Of a stretch of DNA of 64,000 nt, positions 53,801-58,382 are shown piece after piece. The notes beneath the pieces are model-generated. The model saw nothing but the letters and a program-made list of their open reading frames with translations, searched no databases and was not told the DNA's origin. Within the stretch, counting starts at the first letter, position 1, and each line of letters opens with the position of its first letter. The stretch comes from Branchiostoma floridae. Taxonomy: Eukaryota; Chordata; Leptocardii; Amphioxiformes; Branchiostomatidae. The stretch is from NCBI RefSeq assembly GCF_000003815.2, contig NC_049982.1, positions 5,625,249 to 5,689,248 of the forward strand, written 5' to 3'. The position numbers and the translations under genes were made by a program.

Positions 53801-55783
53801 TAGTGCTCACACTGCGCTTCCATGCTGCTCTGATATTTAAATAGAAATAATCACAACGCTGACAATATATCAATTTATGTTACAGATGTACCCATCTTTT
53901 CAATGTTGTATTTCCAGTGAAAAACATCTTCAACTTGCAGAAGGAGTATTTTAAGATGTTCTGGAAAGTCGTGGAGTTGACGGTGTGCCTGATGTCCCTG
54001 GCATCTATCGGCGTGCAGCTGTACGCGTTCTACCTCGTGTCGGAGTTCAACTCCGTGCACGAGGGGAAACCTGTGGAGACACGGTCAGTACTTTTCTGGA
54101 ACTGAGAATTTTGACAATATGTTGCGTCATCAGTAAATTTTATGTAAATATGCTTGAATTTTAACCAATGGCTATCAAAGGGTGATACATAGGGTTGAGA
54201 AAACGTAGGCCAGATGTGAAATCGCTCTATACACAGTTAGAGCCAGTAAAGTGTATATTTTGATAGTAAGCATTGTGTGTTTGATATGTAACATTGTTTT
54301 ACGAGGGGCGTGCAATAAGTAATGGTCCTTCCAGTTGTCTGATCTAAATGAAATTTTGTATGTGTAATAATTCATATCTCTATAGGTTATGTTGCAAAAG
54401 ACAGCTCTGAACTAATTGTGGTTTCTGATTTACTGGTGTTTGAACTTAGTCAGGTGCGAAATGGACCAGGTGTGAAATGGAACCAGTTGAGTGTCGCGCA
54501 GTGATCCGGTTTTTGTATTTGAAAGGACGCACACCAAAGAAGACTTTTGATGAAATAAATGAAACTTATGGTGATGATGCCCCATCATATGACCTTGTAA
54601 AACGCTGGCATCCTGAATTCAAACGTGGCTGGAAGTCTGTGGAAACAGCTCCCAGACCTGGTCGTCCCTCTTGTGCCATTGATGAGGCATCAGTTGGAGG
54701 ACCAACCTGGGGTGTCCTACAAAATCGGTGTCCAGAGCTGCATCAAACGATGGGAGAAATGCATAACTCTGGGTGATTCCTATGAAGAGAAAGACTAATA
54801 ACTGTGCCAAGTTTCATTAATCTCCTGCTATGGGAAATGGGTCAGGACCATTACTGATTGCACGCCCCTCGTATAAACAGATACTAGTCTCTACATACCA
54901 TACAACGGCCTGGACGAATAGTAATTGGGAACTTCGGCCAAGTTAGGAATAAAAGCCTAGTAGGAGTTATTTGGCCTAGGAGTGAACTGATTGGCTAGAT
55001 AGACTGCAAAAGACTGCCTGAATCCAATGACAATTTACTTGTCCCTACTTGTCTAAATTCTTATCTTTTGTTCACCAAGCTGACACGTCTGCTTGGGGAC
55101 TTATCAACGGACACAGCTGACGTGTTAAAATCTGTTACAGATTTATAAAGTACAAGCAGATCGGGAGCTGGCTGCAGACGGACACGTACCTGCTGGCTTG
55201 GCTGGTGTGCGTGGCCAGCCTCAAGCTGCTGCACCTCCTGCGCTTCAACAAGCACGTCGAGCGGGGCGCCAGGATGGCCAGCGCTGCCGCCAAGCCCCTC
55301 GGGCACTTCTTCCTCGTCTTCTTCTCCACCTTCTCCGCCTTCTGCATGATCGCGTACCTGATCCTCGGTACCAGCGTGGAGGGGTTCGGCACGTACGTCA
55401 GCGTCATGGAGACCATGATGGCCACGATGATGGGGGAGTTCGATTACTACGTCATCCAGGACCACCACTGGCTGCTGGGACCTGCGGTGTTCTTCTTCTA
55501 CCTCCTGATCTGCAACAACGGCATGGTGTTCATGTTCCTCACCATCTTCAACGAGGCGAGGAAGGAGGTCAGCTTCAGGGAGAGGCACGAGGACAAGTCG
55601 GAGAACAGGAAGATCGCGGAGCTGGCGGAGCGGCGGCTGAGAACATTTGTGGCGAACGTCTCGTCCAAAGTGACGAGGAAGAGCGGAGATAGAGTCAAAG
55701 ATTTGAGCAAAGAAGACCATGGGATGTTGTCGCGCACTTGGGGCTCTGGCAAAGGTAGCCAGATTAGTCAAATTATCAAATAG
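24047..55783 (+). CDS. Polycystin-1-like receptor/channel (PKD1 family), at least 48 coding exons
   Basis: This is one continuous gene model: every junction keeps phase from the signal-peptide exon (24047) to the stop at 55781-55783, except at one suspected frameshift near 26.68 kb and across the gap. The visible coding sequence is about 9.5 kb (~3,180 residues). Domain order: signal peptide, PAN/apple-like, WxxW, unassigned Cys-rich, WSC-like, discoidin, EGF, EGF, CUB, EGF, CUB, Thr/Pro-rich linker, EGF, REJ, GPS, TM1, PLAT, TM2-TM5, TM6, TOP domain, TM7-TM11 with pore. REJ-GPS-PLAT plus 11 membrane segments defines the polycystin-1/REJ-receptor family. These proteins are autocleaved at the GPS and usually assemble with PKD2-type subunits in cilia or at fertilisation surfaces, where they act in sensing. 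The extracellular set differs from vertebrate PKD1 (no LRR or PKD array seen) and PKD1L proteins. Exon details are in the following entries. The orthology class within PKD1/PKD1L is not resolved. Confidence 0.9.
24440..24694. mobile_element. Long foldback element in polycystin intron 1
   Basis: The outer arms are ACTCACATTTCATGATTGTA plus ~25 more bases, in near-perfect inverted copies at 24450-24495 and 24644-24690. The inner part is a member of the CTCCAAGCAGAGG family whose own arms pair (gaggttggtgggggaaaa / ttttcccccaccaacctc), with a core around atgccgtatttttcg. No 9-base duplication separates inner from outer arms. The right arm ends ~30 bases before the acceptor of the next exon. Confidence 0.75.
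24722..24958 (+). CDS. Polycystin exon: PAN/apple-like domain
   Basis: 79 codons, symmetric phase 1-1. The pattern is C-x13-C-x15-C-x3-CC-x5-C-x11-C-x6-C. The segments [18 protein letters not shown] and CYLKSKLC are typical of apple/PAN folds, where the motif CxxxCxxxxxCxxFxY is characteristic. The domain binds carbohydrates or proteins in other families. Assignment is by motif only. Confidence 0.65.
25277..26038. mobile_element. MITE (TACAGTGGAAGCC ends) interrupted by a LINE fragment
   Basis: The outer parts, 25277-~25345 and ~25930-26038, align with the uninterrupted copy at 47462-47637 (shared gccgxttaattgca, gcaattatccgg, gctggaccgcacc, gcaattaacagaagt, ggcttctactgta). A LINE 3' fragment of about 580 bases is inserted between the halves. 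Confidence 0.75.
25350..25925 (+). pseudogene. 5'-truncated LINE (non-LTR retrotransposon) ORF2 C-terminus and 3' end
   Basis: An open frame running to the stop at 25829-25831 encodes the end of a reverse-transcriptase protein: basic/aromatic segments followed by a CCHC-type zinc knuckle, CMFC...HFLLEC (CxxC-x12-HxxxxC spacing), as at the C-terminus of many LINE ORF2 proteins. After the stop comes a 3' UTR with ...gcatttagccctaggagggc... and a (CATTGT)n-like tail. The polymerase and endonuclease are missing, so it is inactive. The same 3' end occurs reversed at about 32627-32700. Confidence 0.75.
26099..26371 (+). CDS. Polycystin exon: WxxW (mucin-2/CILP-type) domain
   Basis: 91 codons, phase 1-1. 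It starts [20 protein letters not shown] and ends [13 protein letters not shown]. The W-T-P-W-F-x-R-D-x-P-x-G-x-G/Q-D-N-E opening and LDYEVRFCC ending are diagnostic for the WxxW domain found in gel-forming mucins, otogelin-like proteins and CILP. It is an extracellular matrix-type module. Confidence 0.85.
26655..26985 (+). CDS. Polycystin exon, partial: unassigned Cys-rich domain, frame broken, runs into gap
   Basis: From the acceptor at 26654 the expected phase reads [11 protein letters not shown] and then meets a stop. One base later, the +1 frame continues as [18 protein letters not shown]..., with spaced Cys (CESHG, CYRAN, YCQT, LCGV, RYCAQ, GACGVS), up to the gap. Either one base is missing or extra around 26680-26688, or the true acceptor is AAAG at 26702-26703, which would restore phase without the upstream residues. 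The domain resembles Cys-rich repeats seen in invertebrate extracellular proteins, but I cannot name it. The 3' end is lost in the gap. Confidence 0.6.
26986..27327. other. Assembly gap (Ns) inside the polycystin gene
   Basis: 342 Ns that remove the end of the Cys-rich exon and the start of the following intron. Another small exon could be hidden here, although phase 1 on both sides does not require one. Confidence 0.99.
27585..27884 (+). CDS. Polycystin exon: WSC-like Cys-rich domain
   Basis: Exactly 100 codons, phase 1-1. It begins [16 protein letters not shown] and carries the order [34 protein letters not shown], and CNDDGEGG...NEVY. This order of G-C-W/Y, a middle C-x3-A-xxx-G/F-F-x-VFAVQ block and an E-xx-Y/W ending resembles WSC/Kremen-type carbohydrate-binding modules. 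I regard it as WSC-like and not as a proven member. Confidence 0.65.
28247..28696 (+). CDS. Polycystin exon: F5/8 type C (discoidin-like) domain
   Basis: 150 codons, phase 1-1. The fold is recognisable from [16 protein letters not shown] (the ALDG-T-WxP block), [18 protein letters not shown], the central Y-x-xW strand and the ending [10 protein letters not shown]. The usual framing cysteines are absent. The domain normally binds glycans or lipids. The donor is TCGG|GTGAGA. Confidence 0.85.
28813..29395. repeat. (CACT)n tetranucleotide array in polycystin intron
   Basis: Nearly 600 bases of CACT with CGCT, CTCT and AATCA interruptions. Because 4 is not a multiple of 3 and no stop occurs, all three frames stay open and mimic Thr-His-Ser-Leu proteins. 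A second array of the same unit lies at 48401-48507 in another intron of the same gene. Confidence 0.95.
29418..30070 (+). CDS. Polycystin exons: EGF-like domains 1 and 2
   Basis: Two 114-base exons, 29418-29531 and 29957-30070, both phase 1-1, each one EGF domain with six cysteines. The first has [19 protein letters not shown] and [12 protein letters not shown]. The second has [16 protein letters not shown] and [12 protein letters not shown]. The D-x-D-E-C start of the second marks a calcium-binding EGF; the first lacks this consensus. Confidence 0.9.
30637..30751. mobile_element. Short palindromic element, AGCGAATTAAGG arms
   Basis: gagcgaattaaggaatgggt near 30636 is matched in inverse by actcatcccttaattcgacc near 30732-30752, with a partly palindromic GTTCGAAC-containing centre. 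It lies in the intron before CUB domain 1. Confidence 0.6.
30892..31519 (+). CDS. Polycystin exons: CUB domain 1
   Basis: Exons 30892-31073 (phase 1 to 0) and 31360-31519 (phase 0 to 1). The first opens [19 protein letters not shown] and runs through [11 protein letters not shown] to CKYDNVK. The second runs [36 protein letters not shown]. This is the full CUB pattern C-GG-x-G-SPxxPxxY-C-W-I ... C-x-YD-x-V/L ... G-xxCG. The intron between them carries an (ATC)n microsatellite. Confidence 0.92.
31176..31330. repeat. (ATC)n microsatellite in CUB 1 intron
   Basis: CATCAT/CAC trinucleotide run. Its translation gives false poly-His or poly-Ser open frames. Confidence 0.95.
32205..32295. mobile_element. 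Hairpin element CGCCCGGTCCCCAACGGC
   Basis: Perfect 18-base arms (32215-32232 and 32268-32285) around a 35-base loop. The arms continue imperfectly outwards (gataacatcctccc / gtgatgccagata). It is intronic, between CUB 1 and EGF 3. Confidence 0.7.
32494..32607 (+). CDS. Polycystin exon: EGF-like domain 3, followed by a GC donor
   Basis: 114 bases, phase 1-1, one [39 protein letters not shown]. At the position where the sister EGF exons have GT, this one has GC (GAGGAGG|GCACGT, donor at 32608-32609). The nearby GT at 32612 would change the phase and break the downstream CUB frame, so a GC-AG intron is the consistent reading. Confidence 0.85.
32627..32830 (-). mobile_element. Reversed LINE 3' end
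   Basis: Read on the minus strand, the part gcatttagcccttaaagggc ... atgcaataaacttcattgcc ... attgtcattg matches the tail of the LINE fragment ending near 25925. The remainder of the stretch is probably its 3' UTR. Confidence 0.55.
33316..33375 (+). mobile_element. LINE 3' end fragment (ATTCAGCCCTTGGCTGC box)
   Basis: A short box shared with 22545-22560 (inverse) and 50072-50092, followed by a T/A-rich tail with gaataaatcattattatg. It is the remnant of a CR1/L2-like insertion. Confidence 0.5.
33417..34324 (+). CDS. Polycystin exons: CUB domain 2
   Basis: Exons 33417-33607 (phase 1 to 0) and 34159-34324 (phase 0 to 1). The first has [38 protein letters not shown]. The second has [43 protein letters not shown]. 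The internal intron falls at exactly the same codon as in CUB 1, so the two CUB domains are duplicates. The 3' splice site before the second half is TTATGAAG, with a weak pyrimidine tract. Confidence 0.9.
33731..33897. mobile_element. MITE, ATGGACCGATCC family, 167 bp
   Basis: Ends ATGGACCGATCC and GGATCGGTCCAT. Inner blocks pair (ctattctatttcgaacac / gtgttcgaaatag). It sits inside the intron that splits CUB 2, and the same family recurs at 34982-35451. Confidence 0.8.
34593..36522 (+). CDS. Polycystin exons: Thr/Pro/Ser-rich mucin-like linker
   Basis: Four phase 1-1 exons: 34593-34832, 35764-35865, 36008-36070 and about 36280-36522. The first is a 21-base repeat, nine full copies of [P][P/T/K/L]TSTPQ plus a partial copy. 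The others are Thr/Asn/Ser-rich with many N-x-S/T sites. This looks like an O-glycosylated stalk separating the adhesive modules from the REJ part. The last exon could start at 36277 instead (tandem AAG/TAG acceptors), adding one residue. Confidence 0.75.
34609..34815. repeat. Coding minisatellite, 21-bp unit
   Basis: CCGCCGACATCCACGCCCCA-type unit in tandem, with early copies identical and later copies varying at the second codon (CCG, ACG/ACA, AAA). The length is probably polymorphic. It stays open on both strands, producing false Val/Gly/Asp-rich minus-strand frames. Confidence 0.95.
34982..35451. mobile_element. MITE, ATGGACCGATCC family, 470 bp
   Basis: The same termini and sub-terminal sequence (agccccgccccctgttcgat; gacggaggtgttcgaaatag) as the 167-bp element at 33731, with ~300 bases of unrelated interior. 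It may be a longer relative from which the short form derives, or a copy that captured other DNA. Confidence 0.75.
35455..35645 (-). mobile_element. tRNA-derived SINE, reverse orientation
   Basis: On the minus strand, CAGTGGCTAGGGGAAGCGAG (A-box region) is followed by CTAGCTCGATTCCTGCTG (B-box region) at the expected distance. It immediately follows the MITE ending at 35451. Confidence 0.55.
36960..37538 (+). CDS. Polycystin exon: EGF 4 and N-terminal part of the REJ domain
   Basis: 193 codons, phase 1-1, the largest internal exon. It opens [19 protein letters not shown] (calcium-binding EGF, with a short C-terminal part). It then continues into REJ-type sequence: [29 protein letters not shown], and the strongly conserved [15 protein letters not shown] ... 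[10 protein letters not shown] ending TYSWSC. The REJ (receptor for egg jelly) module is characteristic of polycystin-1 proteins. Confidence 0.88.
37845..43831 (+). CDS. Polycystin exons: remainder of REJ and GAIN-like region
   Basis: Eleven exons: 37845-38034, 38274-38493, 38813-38978, 39281-39522, 39935-40126, 40814-40939, 41500-41608, 42123-42205, 42377-42631, 43109-43324 and 43564-43831, all phase-compatible. Early exons hold the paired-Cys REJ blocks ([47 protein letters not shown]). Later exons are helical ([32 protein letters not shown]) and then beta-rich, as in the GAIN region upstream of a GPS. The acceptors of exons 37845 (GAAG) and 43564 (CAAG) are AAG type. Confidence 0.8.
38031..38135. 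repeat. Degenerate TTAGGG-like repeat at a splice donor
   Basis: The donor of exon 37845-38034 reads ATCAG|GTTAGGGTTAGGCATTAG and continues with TTAGGG/TAGGG/GGTAGG words for ~100 bases. It resembles the chordate telomere unit. The first two units overlap the 5' splice site itself. Confidence 0.6.
40383..40650 (+). mobile_element. tRNA-derived SINE, full-length looking
   Basis: It starts GGTGCAATGGCCGACTGGGT (A box TGGCCGACTGG), with B box GGGTTCGATCCCC about 50 bases later, a body around agcccagggctacagaaacg and an end near 40650 (gactttgactttt). It has the layout expected of the tRNA-headed SINEs of lancelets and other invertebrates. It is intronic in the polycystin gene. Confidence 0.7.
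40707..40798. repeat. 46-bp tandem duplication before a 3' splice site
   Basis: Two copies, 40707-40752 and 40753-40798, differ at only one base (cgactaataaatacagcatc...). They end ~15 bases before the acceptor at 40813, so the branch-point region of this intron is duplicated. Confidence 0.9.
41258..41343. repeat. Near-perfect 86-bp palindrome in polycystin intron
   Basis: Arms of about 37 bases (CAGCTAAACTCTGCGGTGAA...) pair almost completely around a loop of about 10 bases. It has the form of a minimal foldback element or a fresh hairpin MITE. Confidence 0.9.
41818..41900. repeat. (GA)n microsatellite
   Basis: A GAGA tract with GATA at its left and GTGT interruptions. It is intronic. Confidence 0.95.
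44106..44999 (+). CDS. Polycystin exons: GPS autoproteolysis site and first membrane segment
   Basis: Exons 44106-44287 (phase 1 to 0) and 44763-44999 (phase 0 to 0). GPS cysteines: [17 protein letters not shown] in the first exon and [12 protein letters not shown] in the second. The cleavage tripeptide is H-L-T, between L and T, intact, so self-cleavage is expected. TM1 follows as [20 protein letters not shown] with a basic stop-transfer [12 protein letters not shown]. The intron splits the GPS between its second and third cysteines. Confidence 0.92.
45476..47164 (+). CDS. Polycystin exons: PLAT domain
   Basis: Exons 45476-45574, 46019-46197, 46804-46869 and 47003-47164 (phases 0-0, 0-2, 2-2, 2-2). 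Landmarks: [71 protein letters not shown]. These give the PLAT beta-sandwich found in the first intracellular loop of all polycystin-1 proteins, which binds lipids and partner proteins. The intron after the first exon hosts a MITE only 10 bases from the donor. The next intron holds a SINE. Confidence 0.92.
45585..45698. mobile_element. MITE, TCTCCAAGCAGA family, next to a polycystin 5' splice site
   Basis: Starts GTTCTCCAAGCAGAGGTTGG and ends CAGCCTGTAATTGGAGAAAA, with paired inner blocks (gggtcgaggggttaac / gttacccccgcgaccc). The flanks TAAGGAACT (45576-45584) and TAAGAAACT (45699-45707) are a 9-base duplication with one mismatch. The left duplication begins at the T of the donor GT (45575-45576). 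Confidence 0.85.
46560..46775 (-). mobile_element. tRNA-derived SINE, reverse orientation
   Basis: On the minus strand, TGGTGGCCTGACGG (A box) and GGTTCTTGGTTCGAATCCCT (B box), then a body reaching to about 46560 (agaggagagtcacacctcgg). A related body fragment occurs at about 57385-57500. It ends ~25 bases before the acceptor of the PLAT exon at 46804. Confidence 0.65.
47335..47800. repeat. Diverged tandem duplication of an intron 3' end around a MITE
   Basis: The block 47339-47460 (cgaactacaccagattgagc... caccggtta... cgccaaatt...) recurs in diverged form at 47666-47775. A copy of the acceptor-proximal tract (attggttgcaatgtttctct) also lies at 47642, in addition to the real one at 47780. 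The MITE at 47462-47637 lies between the two copies. Confidence 0.65.
47462..47637. mobile_element. MITE, TACAGTAGAGGCC ends, uninterrupted copy
   Basis: Ends TACAGTAGAGGCCGCTTAAT and TTACCTGGCTTCTACTGTA. It is the empty counterpart of the LINE-interrupted element at 25277-26038. Confidence 0.75.
47809..50579 (+). CDS. Polycystin exons: membrane segments 2-5 and cytoplasmic loop
   Basis: Exons 47809-47968, 48562-48676, 49090-49332, 49544-49627, 50131-50318 and 50499-50579. TM2 is [17 protein letters not shown] after the family motif FTRVQR. TM3 is [20 protein letters not shown]. Exon 49090-49332 is a Ser/Arg-rich cytoplasmic loop, likely phosphorylated. TM4 spans LLPWWCVYI and [22 protein letters not shown]5 contains [20 protein letters not shown]. 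The last small exon is acidic ([20 protein letters not shown]) and is read from the TAG acceptor at 50498. The longer open frame over the same DNA is out of phase. Confidence 0.85.
48401..48507. repeat. (CACT)n array, second in the gene
   Basis: The same tetranucleotide and orientation as 28813-29395, 55 bases before the acceptor at 48561. Confidence 0.95.
50060..50118 (+). mobile_element. LINE 3' end fragment adjoining a polycystin acceptor
   Basis: AAATTCAGCCTTTGGCTGCC and an A-rich tail (caaataaaccaatcatcatc) run directly into the acceptor ACCAG at 50130. The expected pyrimidine tract is weak, so the insertion may have replaced part of the native 3' splice region. Confidence 0.45.
50970..52869 (+). 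CDS. Polycystin exons: TM6 and TOP (polycystin) domain
   Basis: Exons 50970-51209, 51640-51808, 52236-52421 and 52625-52869. TM6 is [20 protein letters not shown], preceded by the conserved [16 protein letters not shown]. The TOP/polycystin-mucolipin extracellular domain follows: [50 protein letters not shown] (paired Cys), [40 protein letters not shown]. The first exon ends GAG|GCAAGT, a GC donor (51210-51211). The alternative GT four bases later would put a stop just after the junction. Confidence 0.9.
53305..55783 (+). CDS. Polycystin exons: TM7-TM11, pore region and C-terminus
   Basis: Exons 53305-53410, 53918-54083 and the terminal exon 55141-55783 (643 coding bases including TGA/TAG-type stop at 55781-55783). 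TM7 is [21 protein letters not shown]8 is [22 protein letters not shown]9 is [22 protein letters not shown]10 is [20 protein letters not shown]. The pore helix region is [17 protein letters not shown]11 is [21 protein letters not shown] charged, Lys/Glu/Arg-rich cytoplasmic tail of ~75 residues follows, ending SQIIK. The S4 counterpart (TM9) has few basic residues, as in PKD1-type subunits. Intron 54084-55140 contains a mariner relic. Confidence 0.92.
54302..54871 (+). mobile_element. Internally deleted mariner-type transposon
   Basis: Inverted ends CGAGGGGCGTGCAATAAGTA and TACTGATTGCACGCCCCTCG (with small differences) are flanked by TA on both sides (54300-54301, 54872-54873), the mariner/Tc1 target duplication. 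Inside, 54477-~54690 encodes the N-terminal helix-turn-helix part of a transposase ([20 protein letters not shown], then the GRPS linker). The catalytic DDD/DDE core is deleted. After the deletion the reading frame of the transposase C-terminus resumes out of phase near 54719-54797. It is non-autonomous. Confidence 0.9.
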
Positions 55784-57640
55784 GAAACATTGCCAAAATT
55801 TAATCAACTAGTAAAAACACAGTGAAAGATATTATTTTATGAATCAAAGGCAATTACTGTCAGGGGAGGTCGGACGTTGCTACATACATGTAAATCGAAA
55901 TTTCCAAAAAAAGGTTGAGTGATCATTTTTAGTTAACGCACAAAAAGTAAGTCTGCTATGACTTTAGGATATACCGAGCAGCTATGATGTCCATACTAGC
56001 TGTAGCAAATTAAAACAAGCCACATCCTGTTAGTATGTTTGTCTGTGTGTATTCATGTATGTATGTGTGTAATTATATTTTAAGTGATCACCTCAGTGCG
56101 AGCACTGAATGATTATCATATCAGCATGATGTTGTAAGTAACCAAAATATTCCTATGATTATCCCTATCTTTCATTCTATGACTTTGAATTTGTATATAC
56201 ATTGTCTCAAATGTTTTATATTTTATATAACATTGTCATCAAAGCCGTCCAGACAGCAGTTCCAAGGATGTGTATATATGATGTAAGAAAGGACAAAACA
56301 TATTAAATGTGATATTATGCTAGAAATGTATCCCTAATTCTTATAGGCGAGACAGATTGGTGTATTTTCAAAGACGAGATATGTAACGCGGAAAATCCTC
56401 AGATTAGATACACCAGACAAAAATAGTAAAAAGAAGTCATTTGAATATAGTAGTATATCTGACTGGAACCTATTAACACAATTAACGTTAAAACACAGCA
56501 GCTAATGAAACACAAATGAAGCTAGACAAATAGAACATGGTTATATGATACGGCACATGCGGTTTTTAATATGTTAGGATATGACACATGGGGTTTGATG
56601 ATTGTTATTGTAAATTATAAAATATTGTATGCTATATTATGCTGTAAATATTGTTTGTGTATAGTTACTCCTGGAAGAGTAGCTGTCACATTTTACACTT
56701 GACAGCTACTGCTAATATTCTTAAATTTAATACATCAAACTAATACTGTATGATACAGAAACACGTCAGCAAGGACAGTTTATTGTGAGTCGTACTCTGA
56801 TGTTTGTCTTGTTGGCGAGGATTTGCACCTGGATACTCTTACTGTTTTACTGGGAGACTCGTCTGCAGTTAAGTTGACTTTCGGAAGGGGGTGCCAATAG
56901 TCAATACGTGTAAGGATCATTTAGAATCGTCAAATATCTTGTACTCTTAGGTAAGAAAATACTCTTTGCTTGTGTGTGTGTGTGTGTTTGCATATACTCT
57001 GGGTGCTTATGCTTTAAGGCATACGATAGTTAATAGCTTTAAAAATGACACTCCGATACGATGGTCGGTAATATGTAGCAATGCCCAACAGTGGCACTCC
57101 ATGTTACACAGAGGCTCATTTATTCATTAATTCGAACTAAATTTTCTAAAGTACAGTGTTTTCCAGAGACTAACAACACGATGATCAGTGTATGCGACAG
57201 ATGTTTGTTCATTTTGGTTCGCTTGTTTGTTCCACACAACGCGGATAATCCACCTTTAAGCGCAGCACACCAGTTTTATACAGCAGATGAAATCTGCATA
57301 ACACTGATCTAGCTAATTGTAAGGATTGATCCACCCAGGGATAAACTCTCACTTCCTTTTGAAAAAGTACTTTGGGTTTTCTAAGGTGCTCAAGGTGTGG
57401 CTCTCCTCAAACACGGAATATCCCCGGCTTTACTTCCAATCCGACAGGACGTCTTTAACCGAAGCTATGTACTCATTTTCACCTGAGTAGAGAAAGAAAA
57501 TAGGTTCTGTTTTTTTGGTCCACAAACACAATATCGGGACCTGCAAGATTAGGTCCCCAAACCTTTAGATTCTACTTCAACAACCCTAACCACAAGATCT
57601 CATCTTTTGTCTTTTTTTGGCACGGAAACCGCAGCAATTG
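55784..57640. other. 3' flank of the polycystin gene and spacer
   Basis: This is AT-rich with no coding content. A variant polyadenylation signal ATTAAA at 56302-56307 lies ~520 bases after the stop and is the best candidate I see for the 3' end of the transcript. A SINE-body fragment similar to 46560-46680 lies at about 57385-57500. A (GT)n run is near 56967-56987. Confidence 0.35.
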
Positions 57641-57851
57641 ATAACATCAACAGAGTAAACGTTGGCATGGAGACGAAATCTGACCTTTGTCCTTACCCCA
57701 CTGTGGTAAGAGGGTAGATTAAACATTCCACTGATAATCATTCCAATGATAATTGGTTTGTCACTCGTGACACAGTATCACTGTCCTGACCTCTTAGTCT
57801 TAGCAGTGTTGCTCGCCACCGGACACTTCGCTTCGATCTCTTGACCAACAG
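57640..57851 (+). promoter_or_regulatory. Putative promoter and 5' leader exon of PAQR gene 1
   Basis: This block is conserved with 60730-60938 in front of the second PAQR gene (shared gataacatcaac..., gaaatctgacctttgt, ggtagattaaacatt, cttcgcttcgatctctt). Both copies end in a plausible donor (here CAACAG|GTAAGG at 57851/57852). Conservation of non-coding sequence at equal positions upstream of both start codons suggests a 5' UTR exon plus promoter. Confidence 0.5.
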
Positions 57852-57858
57852 GTAAGGC

Positions 57859-58000
57859 CCCTTTCCACTACACGGCGATCGCGCTGCGCTCTCACTGCGA
57901 CCTAAATAGGATATGTGTAACCTTTGATTTCATACTGGGTATATCATACAAAATGAAAACGTGTGACCAAGAAGACAACAAAACACACAAATTGTAAAAA
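57859..58000. mobile_element. Copy of the CCCCTTTCCACTA-end MITE
   Basis: ggcccctttccactacacgg, then gcgacctaaataggatatgt and gacaacaaaacacacaaatt, align in inverse orientation with 9782-9630. The far terminus is not clear. It lies in the putative first intron of PAQR gene 1, 7 bases after its donor. Confidence 0.55.
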
Positions 58001-58382
58001 TGTTTAACATCGTACAAAAGAGTAGTTTAAAACAGGATCGAAAATTCTATGCCATTTTCCCGCGGCTGACTAAAGAAAGGCTAGGTTAATTTGGCAAGTT
58101 TTAGCTACGGTCGTTCGGATAACCGACAAAAGATTGTCAACCTTTTTGTCGTTTTCCAAAGTGACTGTAAAATTCACTTGGAAATACGTAAGTCTTTGAA
58201 AATTTTACGATGTACCTAAATTTAGTACGAAATTGTTTAATCTCAGCCGTTTAAAATCGTAATCTAAGAGAGGATATCTAGGATACGGTGACACTCTTAC
58301 TTGTAATACATCACACAATTCAGCCAATGGACGGCTACGTTTTACAAATAGATCACTCCTTTATTCAAAGAGCCCGGCCACC

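Noticed and set aside
54477-54776. Small host protein in the last polycystin intron
   Set aside because: It is the N-terminal part of a mariner transposase inside TA-flanked inverted ends, with the catalytic core deleted.
55061-55807. 248-residue minus-strand open frame
   Set aside because: It is the antisense of the terminal polycystin exon, whose plus-strand frame encodes TM9-TM11 with clear family conservation. It is open only because of the GC-rich codon use.
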